This document shows positions 8,105 through 14,060 of a stretch of DNA of 20,531 nucleotides, in pieces. Every line of letters starts with the position of its first letter. Position 1 is the stretch's first letter. The notes under the pieces were generated by a model that worked only from the letters and a program-made list of their open reading frames with translations, was not told the origin of the DNA and ran no database searches. This stretch comes from Pseudomonadota bacterium (GTDB lineage Bacteria; Pseudomonadota; Alphaproteobacteria; Rhizobiales; Rhizobiaceae), in assembly GCA_023387775.1 (NCBI GenBank), contig JAEWHN010000078.1:1-20531 (forward strand). Reading direction: 5' to 3'. A program made the position numbers and the translations under genes.

Positions 8105-8350
8105 CTACGCAGAAGAACTTGCGGCTTCGGTGCGGGCGGACATCTGGCCCGCTCCGCCCAGGATCCAGAAGCTGAACTCCGACGGGAGCAGCCTCGCCAC
8201 CTGACGGGCGTAGCGGCGTGGGCTGGACGCTCTGTCCAGCCGCTTCAGGAGCGCGTTGCCTCCGAAGAAGACAACGGCCCGCCTCGGCCCGGCGCCGCCG
8301 CGGATGAACGGAAACCTGTCGGCGAGAAGGCCTGTCTCGATCTGCTCCAT
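8105..8350 (-). pseudogene. Truncated alpha/beta-hydrolase, N-terminal remnant
   Basis: From ATG 8350 the minus strand reads 81 codons. The first 64 look like the start of a rhizobial alpha/beta-hydrolase: a short lead (LLADRFPFIRGG), a first core strand and oxyanion-loop-like turn (AVVFFGGNALLKRL), then YARQVARLLPSEFSFWILG. A full enzyme of this kind would have about 250-300 residues including a G-x-S-x-G nucleophile. Here the similarity stops at about position 8156, the frame continues as low-complexity residues (GGAGQMSARTEAASSSA), and TAG closes it at 8105. Only about 65 bp separate this end from the oppositely oriented secreted-protein gene, so the rest of the hydrolase is gone. The remnant begins 20 nt after the 3' end of tRNA-Arg. 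Hydrolase identity is from motif resemblance and is moderate; the truncation is plain if that identity is right. Confidence 0.55.
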
Positions 8351-8370
8351 GAATGTCTGCCGAATTGAGT

Positions 8371-8447
8371 TGGCGATCCCGGCAGGATTCGAACCTGCGA
8401 CCATCGGCTTAGAAGGCCGGTGCTCTATCCAGCTGAGCTACGGGACC
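8371..8447 (-). tRNA. tRNA-Arg (anticodon TCT)
   Basis: The 77-nt minus-strand sequence begins GGTCCCG and ends CGGGATC, then G and an encoded CCA. The acceptor stem closes over 7 pairs (one G-T). The D arm is GCTC/GAGC. The anticodon loop CTTCTAA gives anticodon TCT, reading AGA codons. The T arm is GCAGG-TTCGAAT-CCTGC. The outermost anticodon-stem pair (27-43) is C-A, the only mismatch. It lies 29 nt after the stop of the NDUFS4-like gene and may share a transcript with it and with tRNA-Pro. Confidence 0.95.
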
Positions 8448-8476
8448 ACACTCCGGCGGCCGGGCGCCTGAGGCTC

Positions 8477-8782
8477 TCAGTGCGTCCAGGGCGTCCTGCG
8501 GTCATAGCGGAAATTGTCCGCATAGGAAATCTGGCGGCGCGCGGTTTCCTTGGGTTCCTGCACGCGGTAGTCGATTCCGTGCTTCTCGGCGTAGGCGATC
8601 GCCTCTTCCTTGGAGCCGAAGGTCAGGCGAATCTGGCTCTTCATGTCGCGTGAGCTGGTGTAGCCCATCAGCGGATCGATCCTGCGCGGCAGTGCGGGGT
8701 CGAATTCGAGTACCCAATGACCGGTCTTGGCCTTACCCGACTGCATCGCCGTCTTGGCGGGGCTGAAAATGCGCGCGGACAT
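8477..8782 (-). CDS. ETC complex I subunit, NDUFS4 (18 kDa subunit) family
   Basis: The protein has 101 residues from ATG 8782 (MSARIFSPAKTAMQSGKAKT). This start is chosen over the ATG at 8797 because GAGGAAAG sits immediately upstream, within the first codons of the longer version. It shows the conserved features of the NDUFS4/ETC_C1 family: ARIFSPAKTAMQSGKAKTG at the N-terminus, HWVLEFDP, then PLMGYTSSRDMKSQIRLTF, and GSKEEAIAYAEKHGIDYRV. In mitochondria and in alphaproteobacteria this is an accessory subunit of NADH:ubiquinone oxidoreductase that sits on the peripheral arm. As usual in this class, it is encoded away from a nuo operon. Here it is wedged between tRNA-Pro (23 bp upstream) and tRNA-Arg (29 bp downstream), all on one strand. 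Confidence 0.93.
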   Translation of the reverse strand: MSARIFSPAKTAMQSGKAKTGHWVLEFDPALPRRIDPLMGYTSSRDMKSQIRLTFGSKEEAIAYAEKHGIDYRVQEPKETARRQISYADNFRYDRRTPWTH

Positions 8783-8805
8783 TCTTTCCTCATCCATGCA
8801 TGCGA

Positions 8806-8882
8806 TGGTCGGAGTGGCAGGATTCGAACCTGCGACCCCCTGATCCCAAATCAGGTGCGCTACCAGGCTGCGCTACACTCCG
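8806..8882 (-). tRNA. tRNA-Pro (anticodon TGG)
   Basis: The 77-nt minus-strand sequence starts CGGAGTG, and the 3' strand CACTCCG pairs with it over all 7 positions. Discriminator A and CCA are encoded. The anticodon stem is CCTGA/TCAGG around loop TTTGGGA, giving anticodon TGG (proline). The T arm is GCAGG-TTCGAAT-CCTGC, the same as in the neighbouring tRNA-Arg. Confidence 0.96.
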
Positions 8883-8888
8883 GACACT

Positions 8889-8929
8889 TGGGGGCTATAG
8901 AGTTCAAGGCCTTATGAAGCAAGCCCCCA
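8889..8929. repeat. Inverted repeat upstream of tRNA-Pro
   Basis: TGGGGGCT (8889-8896) and AGCCCCCA (8922-8929) are exact reverse complements separated by 25 nt. They lie between the iGluR-like gene's 3' end and tRNA-Pro. They could be a terminator-like stem for the upstream gene (no T tract is seen on the minus strand) or an operator around the tRNA promoter. Confidence 0.4.
8894..8922 (-). promoter_or_regulatory. Putative sigma-70-type promoter of the tRNA-Pro / NDUFS4 / tRNA-Arg cluster
   Basis: On the minus strand TTGCTT (complement of 8917-8922) is followed by exactly 17 nt and then TATAGC (complement of 8894-8899), which is 11 nt before the first base of tRNA-Pro. Both boxes match the consensus at about four of six positions. 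Spacing and location suit a tRNA promoter. The boxes overlap the arms of the inverted repeat at 8889-8929. Confidence 0.45.
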
Positions 8930-8979
8930 TTGTTGGAAAAACGGTGCAACAGCATTCCGCAAGGCAAAAACACCCGCGA

Positions 8980-10089
8980 TCAGTGCGCGAAGCCGAAGTA
9001 ATGCGCCCGCAGCGCTTCCAGATCGCCGCTTTCCTGGGCGGCAAGCACGGCAATTGATGCAGGCCGCCTGAGCGGGCTTCCGGCGGTGAATGCAAAGCCG
9101 TACTTGTCCGGCTGGAAGATGTTGCCGACTACCTTGAGGTTCATGCCGGGGTTTGTGAAGGTGAAATATTCGAGCACCGGGCTGTCGGCGACGACCGCGT
9201 CCACCTCGGCGTTGACCAGGGCCGTCGCTGCGTCCTCGATGTGATCGTAAGACGCCGTGGCGATGAACAACGACTTCATGTAGGCCTCGGACACGCTGCC
9301 GGCCCGAACCCCGACGATCTTGCCGCGCAGATCCGTCAGGCCGTTGATCTCGTTGGTGAGTTGAACGGCCGTCATCACGCTGGCCACCGATGACGTGAAA
9401 TAGGCAATCACGGCTATGCCGCACACCATCCATACGGCCTGCCAGGTCCGGCCAATCCAGCCGAACAGGTTCTTGCGCGTGCTCTTCCCCGATGTGGCGA
9501 TCGACATCACATGGTAGAAACTCTCGGCCAGGCCTTCGCGCCACCGCCTTGGAAAGTCGACATCGAATCGCCTGTCGAACAGGGTCATAAGCAGCGTGGC
9601 CAGGACTATGCAGGCGACGATCCAGGCGTAGGTCCGGAGATGGCCGGCATCCCCCAGCATGCCCAGCACCTCCCAAAGGCTTGTCCCGTCATTGGACGGC
9701 ACCATCAGGCGAAGCCCGGCATCGAACCAGGGGTGGCTGAACTCGACGAGTTTGGCACGGCCCTCCGTGATGCTCAGATTGGTGACCGCGACATCGACGG
9801 CGCCGGTCGAAACGGCCTCCACCAACTCGCCGTAGTTCTGAAACCGTCGATATTCGGAGACGACCTTGAGCTTGCCGGCGACCTTTTCCCAAAGCTCTAT
9901 CGCCATGCCGGAATAGGTTTCGCCCTGGCGGAACACGAATGGCGGACTGAGATAGACCCCGACACTGACGGTTCGAGCCTGGACAGGAGTTTCCTCGGCA
10001 CGCGTCCCTCCCGTGAAGAGGAGCATGGCTGAAGCCAAAAAAATGACCAAGCCGGCCATCGATCGAGAGCGCGGTGCCAGAGTCCACAT
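8980..10089 (-). CDS. Prokaryotic ionotropic-glutamate-receptor-like protein (periplasmic binding domain split by an ion-channel domain)
   Basis: The 369-residue protein has the GluR0 layout. A signal peptide (1-31, ending TRA) is followed by the first lobe of a type-3 solute-binding domain (about 40-135, with VSVGVYLSPPFVF and DVAVTNLSITEGRAKLVEFS). Then come transmembrane M1 (about 152-171), a re-entrant pore segment (about 187-203, FYHVMSIATSGKST), M2 (about 212-240) and the second binding lobe (about 250-345, LRGKIVGVRAGSVSEAYMK). The end of M2, AYFTSSVASVMTAVQLT, parallels the SYTANLAAFLT motif of glutamate receptors. The pore lacks the TVGYGD-type filter of GluR0 and has SIATSGKS instead. 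The likely role is an amino-acid- or small-ligand-gated channel in the inner membrane; ligand and ion are unknown. The gene lies near amino-acid uptake and methionine genes. A simple binding protein is excluded by M1-P-M2. Confidence 0.85.
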   Translation of the reverse strand: MWTLAPRSRSMAGLVIFLASAMLLFTGGTRAEETPVQARTVSVGVYLSPPFVFRQGETYSGMAIELWEKVAGKLKVVSEYRRFQNYGELVEAVSTGAVDVAVTNLSITEGRAKLVEFSHPWFDAGLRLMVPSNDGTSLWEVLGMLGDAGHLRTYAWIVACIVLATLLMTLFDRRFDVDFPRRWREGLAESFYHVMSIATSGKSTRKNLFGWIGRTWQAVWMVCGIAVIAYFTSSVASVMTAVQLTNEINGLTDLRGKIVGVRAGSVSEAYMKSLFIATASYDHIEDAATALVNAEVDAVVADSPVLEYFTFTNPGMNLKVVGNIFQPDKYGFAFTAGSPLRRPASIAVLAAQESGDLEALRAHYFGFAH

Positions 10090-10101
10090 TCCGAAGTCGT
10101 T

Positions 10102-10124
10102 GATAATTATCCGAGTGGCGCCAC
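10102..10124. promoter_or_regulatory. Two adjacent palindromes upstream of the iGluR-like gene
   Basis: GATAATTATC (10102-10111) and GTGGCGCCAC (10115-10124) are each perfect 10-bp palindromes, 13 and 26 bp upstream of the ATG at 10089. GATAAT within the first could also serve as a -10 box. They are candidate operators; short palindromes may be chance. Confidence 0.3.
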
Positions 10125-10179
10125 CGTTGCAGACAAATCTTACGATTGTCTTGACCGGAAAACGCCGTGCTGCAGAGAC

Positions 10180-10210
10180 GCCGCGGGCTGCTTGGAGCAG
10201 GGCCCGCGGC
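10180..10210 (-). terminator. Strong hairpin after the metC-type gene
   Basis: GCCGCGGGC (10180-10188) and GCCCGCGGC (10202-10210) form a 9-bp all-GC stem with a 13-nt loop, starting 18 nt after the lyase stop on the minus strand. No T tract follows (GTCTCTGC), so it is either a non-canonical terminator or an mRNA-stabilising 3' stem. Confidence 0.5.
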
Positions 10211-10228
10211 GGGCGGTATGGGTGCCGG

Positions 10229-11401
10229 CTAGGCCGCGCTTGCGGCCTTCAGCCCGCGCTGGATGTCGGCCTTGAGGTCCTCGACATTTTCCAGCCCGAT
10301 CTGGAGCCGAAGGAGCGGGCCTTCGTAAGCTCCCTTCGCGATTGTGCGGTCGCCAAGGTAGACGTGCACGGCGAGGCTTTCATAGCCGCCCCAGGAATAG
10401 CCGAGGCCGAAGATCTCCAGCGCGTCGAGGAAGGCGTGTGCCTGCTTTTGGCCGCCGCCAGCCAGCACGACGGAGAAAATGCCGCTCGAGCCGGAGAAGT
10501 CGCGTTTCCAGATCTCGTGGCCGGGGTGGCTCTCCAGGCCCGGGTGCAGAACCTGCGCCACGCCCGGCTGCGTCTCCAGCCAGCGCGCGATTTCCAGCGC
10601 GCTCTGTTCGTGGCGCTCGAGCCGTACGCCCATGGTGCGCAGGCCGCGCAGCACCTGGTAGACGTCGTCAGGCGCCGGGCAGCAGCCAAGCGCCAGGAAG
10701 CCTTCATGCAGCCGCTCCCAGCACGCTTCGTTCGCGGAAACGGTGCCCAGCAAGATGTCCGAGTGGCCGGCGGGATATTTGGTCGCCGCGTGGATCGACA
10801 CGTCCACGCCGTGGTCCAGCGGCTTGAAGTAAAGCGGGGTCGCCCAGGTGTTGTCCATCATCACCACCGCGCCGCCGGCATGGGCGGCCTTGACGATGGC
10901 CGGGATGTCCTGGATCTCGAAGGTGTTGGAGGCGGGGGATTCCGTGAACACGACCTTCGTGTTCTGCTTCATCAAGGCGGCGATGCCGGCGCCCACATGC
11001 GGGTCGTAGTATTCGATCTCCACGCCCAGCCGCGTCAGCATGGTGTTGGCGAAGTGGCGCGTGGGCATGTAGACGGAATCGACGATCAGCGCATGGTCGC
11101 CGGCGGAAAGGAAGGCGAGGAGCGGAACGGTCACTGCCGCCAGTCCCGAGGGCACGATGATGGTGCCGGCCGACCCTTCCAGGCTGTCGATCGCGGCTGC
11201 CAGCGCATCCGTCGTCGGCGTGCCGCGCGTGCCGTAGGTGTATTTCTGGGCGCGCGTGGCCATTGTCGCGGCGTCGGGGAACAGCACGGTGGAGGCATGC
11301 ACCACCGGCGGATTGACGAAGCCGTAGAAGTCGCGCGGGTCGTTTCCGGCGTGAGCCAGTTGGGTATGAATACCCGTATTGGTGAAATCTCGCTTTGCCA
11401 T
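10229..11401 (-). CDS. metC: Cystathionine beta-lyase (Cys/Met metabolism PLP-dependent enzyme)
   Basis: The 390-residue length is normal for the family. The enzyme cleaves cystathionine to homocysteine, pyruvate and ammonia in methionine synthesis, in the cytosol with PLP. The PLP lysine is Lys208 in HAATKYPAGHSD. The phosphate-binding YTYGTRGTPTTDAL (54-67), the SGLAAV stretch (85-90) and the cofactor Asp in VVMMDNTWATPLY (Asp183) are all present, and the C-terminal FGLGYSWGGYESL is typical of beta-lyases. The start at ATG 11401 has AGGA about 6 nt upstream. The gene is divergent from aapJ across a 369-bp spacer, and a strong hairpin follows its stop. Cystathionine gamma-synthase or a related lyase of the same fold cannot be fully excluded without alignment, but the motif set favours MetC. 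Confidence 0.92.
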   Translation of the reverse strand: MAKRDFTNTGIHTQLAHAGNDPRDFYGFVNPPVVHASTVLFPDAATMATRAQKYTYGTRGTPTTDALAAAIDSLEGSAGTIIVPSGLAAVTVPLLAFLSAGDHALIVDSVYMPTRHFANTMLTRLGVEIEYYDPHVGAGIAALMKQNTKVVFTESPASNTFEIQDIPAIVKAAHAGGAVVMMDNTWATPLYFKPLDHGVDVSIHAATKYPAGHSDILLGTVSANEACWERLHEGFLALGCCPAPDDVYQVLRGLRTMGVRLERHEQSALEIARWLETQPGVAQVLHPGLESHPGHEIWKRDFSGSSGIFSVVLAGGGQKQAHAFLDALEIFGLGYSWGGYESLAVHVYLGDRTIAKGAYEGPLLRLQIGLENVEDLKADIQRGLKAASAA

Positions 11402-11770
11402 GGCATCCTGCTCTGATCAGACGCCTTGGCATAAAACGGCATTTCCGGCGGCGCAACTGCACAGGTCCGGGCTTCTTGTGCTCCAGGGAGGCTGCGGTCA
11501 TAGCGCAGCTTCGTGTGAATTCCCGAAAGCTGCCGCGTATCGGCGCGGAACATTTGCCGAACCGCGCATATCCCCCGATTTGCGTGCAGGGAGACCATTT
11601 CGCCTTGACGTGATGGTGATAATCGCTTTCGATGATTTTCGCTAATGGGGGGACAGCAACGCAACCATCGCTGCGATCTGCGTTTCGGAAACGGGCCGGA
11701 ACGGTGCTGCCGCTTTTGCGGGACAACGGGGGTTATTCCCGAACAACAACAGACAAGGGGTCAGTGGGTA
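11402..11770. promoter_or_regulatory. Divergent control region between metC and aapJ
   Basis: This 369-bp stretch holds no convincing gene. A possible aapJ promoter has TTGACG (11605-11610), a 17-nt spacer and TTCGAT (11628-11633, a weak -10 match). An imperfect inverted repeat GCAGCTTCG / CGAAAGCTGC (11505-11533, one bulged A) lies about 105-130 bp upstream of metC and could be an operator. AAGGGG (11755-11760) lies 10 nt before the aapJ ATG. No SAM riboswitch was recognised on the metC side. Confidence 0.4.
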
Positions 11771-12808
11771 ATGAAAAATACCGTGAAATTCATTCTGGGC
11801 GCTGCCGCATTCGGGGTTGCCGCTCTCGCAGCCTCAGCCGCTTCCGCAGACACGCTGAGCGACGTGAAGGCCAAGGGCTTCGTACAGTGTGGCGTCAACA
11901 CCGCTCTCGCCGGTTTCTCCGCGCCTGACGACAAGGGCGAATGGAAAGGTTTCGACGTCGATTTCTGTCGCGCCGTGGCCGCCGCCATTTTCGGCGATCC
12001 CACCAAGGTGAAGTTTACCCCCACCAACGCCAAGGAGCGCTTTACCGCGCTGCAGTCGGGCGAAATCGACCTTCTGGCCCGCAACACCACCTGGACGCTC
12101 AGCCGCGATACCGCGCTCGGCTTCAACTTCGTGGGCGTCAACTACTATGACGGCCAGGGCTTCATGATCAACGCCAAGAAGCTGCCGGGCGTCAATTCGG
12201 CGCTTCAGCTGTCGGGCGCTTCAGTCTGCGTGCAAAGCGGCACCACCACCGAGCTCAACCTTGCCGACTTCTTCAAGGCCAACAATCTCGAATACAATCC
12301 GGTTGTGTTCGAAAAACTGGAAGAGACCAACGCGGCCTATGATTCGGGGCGTTGCGACGCCTATACGACCGACCAGTCCGGCCTCTATGCCATTCGCCTG
12401 ACGCTGGCGTCGCCGGACGATCACATCGTGCTGCCGGAGATCATCTCCAAGGAGCCGCTGGCCCCGGCCGTGCGCCAGGGCGACGACAAGTGGTTCGATG
12501 TCGTCAAGTGGACGCTGAACGCGTTGGTGCTTTCGGAAGAGCTCGGCATCACCCAGGCCAATGTCGACGAGATGAAGAACTCGACCAATCCGGACATCCA
12601 GCGCGTGCTGGGCACCGAAGAGGGCAGCAAGCTGGGCGCCGATCTCGGCCTGGAGAACGACTGGGTCGTGAACATCGTCAAGGGCGTCGGCAACTACGGC
12701 GAGATTTTCGACCGTAACATCGGTGCCGGGAGCCCGCTGAAGATCGCGCGCGGTCTTAACGCGCTGTGGACCAAGGGTGGATTGCAGTATTCTATGCCCA
12801 TCCGCTGA
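11771..12808 (+). CDS. aapJ: General L-amino acid ABC transporter, periplasmic substrate-binding protein AapJ
   Basis: This 345-residue periplasmic protein has a Sec signal peptide (MKNTVKFILGAAAFGVAALA then ASAASA, cleavage near 26/27 before DTLSDV). The mature part is a type-3 solute-binding domain with AapJ hallmarks: KGFVQCGVNTALAGFSAPD, WKGFDVDFCRAVAAAIFGD, FTALQSGEIDLLARNTTWT and SVCVQSGTTTELNLADFF. It captures a broad range of L-amino acids for the AapQMP complex. The ATG at 11771 is chosen over an upstream in-frame start because it gives the signal peptide and has AAGGGG 10 nt ahead. It is the first gene of aapJQMP. A strong hairpin separates it from aapQ, consistent with the binding protein being needed in excess. 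Paired cysteines (36 and 57; 151 and 197) could form disulfides. Confidence 0.96.
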   Translation: MKNTVKFILGAAAFGVAALAASAASADTLSDVKAKGFVQCGVNTALAGFSAPDDKGEWKGFDVDFCRAVAAAIFGDPTKVKFTPTNAKERFTALQSGEIDLLARNTTWTLSRDTALGFNFVGVNYYDGQGFMINAKKLPGVNSALQLSGASVCVQSGTTTELNLADFFKANNLEYNPVVFEKLEETNAAYDSGRCDAYTTDQSGLYAIRLTLASPDDHIVLPEIISKEPLAPAVRQGDDKWFDVVKWTLNALVLSEELGITQANVDEMKNSTNPDIQRVLGTEEGSKLGADLGLENDWVVNIVKGVGNYGEIFDRNIGAGSPLKIARGLNALWTKGGLQYSMPIR

Positions 12809-12823
12809 GTGATCTTCGGTTCC

Positions 12824-12844
12824 GGGGGGCGCCGGGCGCCTCCC
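12824..12844 (+). promoter_or_regulatory. Intercistronic hairpin between aapJ and aapQ
   Basis: GGGGGGCGC (12824-12832) and GCGCCTCCC (12836-12844) pair over 9 bp (one G-T) with a CGG loop, starting 15 nt after the aapJ stop and ending 23 nt before aapQ. There is no T tract. Hairpins in this position commonly stabilise the upstream mRNA or partly stop transcription, so that binding protein exceeds permease; that role is inferred. Confidence 0.65.
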
Positions 12845-12867
12845 GTCTCCGTGCAAAGGGAGACTAC

Positions 12868-14058
12868 ATGGCTTTGCAGGGCACGATTCGCGAAAGCGGA
12901 AACTCGGGCGCTTCCTACCTGAACGACCCGAAAATCCGTGGGCTGATTTACCAGCTCTTACTGTTTGTGGCTCTGGTAGGCTTTGCCTATTGGATCGTCG
13001 GCAATACAATCGAAAACCTGAGGCGCGCCAACATCTCCTCGGGCTTCGACTTCCTCAATGGCCGCGCCGGCTTCGACATCAGCGAAACGCTGATCCGCTA
13101 TTCGTCCAACGACACCTACTGGCGGGCCTTGCTCGTGGGGTTGGTCAACACGGGCGTGGTGGCGGTCATGGGCGTCGTCACCGCCTCGGCGATCGGCTTC
13201 CTGATCGGTATCGGGCGCCTTTCCGACAATTGGCTGATCCGAAAGATCTCCACGGTTTACGTCGAGATCTTCCGCAACATCCCGCCCTTGCTGGTTATCT
13301 TCTTCTGGTATTTGGGCGTGCTTTCGGCGCTGCCGCAGCCGCGCGAGAGCATCGCGCTGCCCTTCGGCGCCTATCTCAACAATCGCGGCTTTTTCTTTCC
13401 GGGGGCCATCTGGGGCGAGGGGGCCTGGCTCATTCCGGTCGCCTTGCTGGTGGCCGTGGGGCTTTGCTGGTTCGTTGCCCGCCGTGCGCGGCAGCGTCAG
13501 GCCGAAACGGGAGAGCGGTTTCCGGTGTTCTGGACCTCGGCCGTCCTGCTTGTCGGGCTGCCGCTCCTGGCATTCGTTGCCGCGGGCTTTCCCGTGAGCT
13601 TCGAGTTTCCGCAGAAATCCACCTTCAATCTGCTGGGCGGCTCGCAGATTAGGCCGGAGTTCCTGTCGCTCTATCTCGCGCTTTCCTTCTATACGGCGGC
13701 CTTCATCGCCGAGATCGTGCGGGCTGGCATATTGGGCGTCAACAAGGGGCAGACCGAGGCGTCCTATGCGCTGGGGCTGCGCCGGGGGCAGACCTTGCGC
13801 CTCGTCGTGGTGCCGCAGGCGCTGCGCATCATCATTCCGCCGCTCACCAGCCAGTATCTGAACCTGACCAAGAACTCGTCGCTGGCAATCGCCATCGGCT
13901 ACCCCGACCTGGTGCATATCGGCGGCACGATCCTCAACCAGAGCGGCCATTCGATCGAGATCGTCGCGATCTGGATGGTCGTTTATCTCGGCCTCAGCCT
14001 GCTGATGTCCGGTTTCATGAACTGGTTCAACGCCAGGGTGGCGCTGGTGGAGAGATAG
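12868..14058 (+). CDS. aapQ: General L-amino acid ABC transporter permease AapQ
   Basis: This 396-residue inner-membrane permease has an N-terminal TM (about 30-47), a periplasmic stretch (ENLRRANISSGFDFLNGRAG), and the HisM/GlnP-type permease core. The core starts at RALLVGLVNTGVVAVMG, with VYVEIFRNIPPLLVIFFWYL as the typical second TM. An extra membrane hairpin in the middle (about 185-250) makes it longer than simple permeases, as usual for AapQ. The EAA loop that docks on the ATPase is EASYALGLRRGQTLRLVV with the following PQALR. The ATG at 12868 is chosen because AAGGGAG (12856-12862) lies 5 nt upstream; a longer frame upstream overlaps aapJ and the hairpin. The stop is followed after 2 nt by aapM. 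Confidence 0.96.
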   Translation: MALQGTIRESGNSGASYLNDPKIRGLIYQLLLFVALVGFAYWIVGNTIENLRRANISSGFDFLNGRAGFDISETLIRYSSNDTYWRALLVGLVNTGVVAVMGVVTASAIGFLIGIGRLSDNWLIRKISTVYVEIFRNIPPLLVIFFWYLGVLSALPQPRESIALPFGAYLNNRGFFFPGAIWGEGAWLIPVALLVAVGLCWFVARRARQRQAETGERFPVFWTSAVLLVGLPLLAFVAAGFPVSFEFPQKSTFNLLGGSQIRPEFLSLYLALSFYTAAFIAEIVRAGILGVNKGQTEASYALGLRRGQTLRLVVVPQALRIIIPPLTSQYLNLTKNSSLAIAIGYPDLVHIGGTILNQSGHSIEIVAIWMVVYLGLSLLMSGFMNWFNARVALVER

Positions 14059-14060
14059 CC

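Noticed and set aside
8371..8447. tRNA-Arg as an integration (att) site for the PKS block
   Set aside because: No copy of the tRNA 3' end was found near recQ, no integrase is present, and a hydrolase remnant separates the tRNA from the block.
8380..8838. Identical stretch of about 22 nt in both tRNA genes as a direct repeat
   Set aside because: It is the shared T arm (GCAGG-TTCGAAT-CCTGC and flanks) of the two tRNAs, not a separate repeat element.
10013..11416. A 467-codon plus-strand frame opposite metC and the start of the iGluR-like gene
   Set aside because: It overlaps two well-supported genes and has biased, motif-free composition rich in Arg, Gly, His and Val.
11402..11500. A SAM-II riboswitch upstream of metC, common for methionine genes in this class
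   Set aside because: The expected short pseudoknot motif was not recognised in the leader; a covariance-model search would be decisive.
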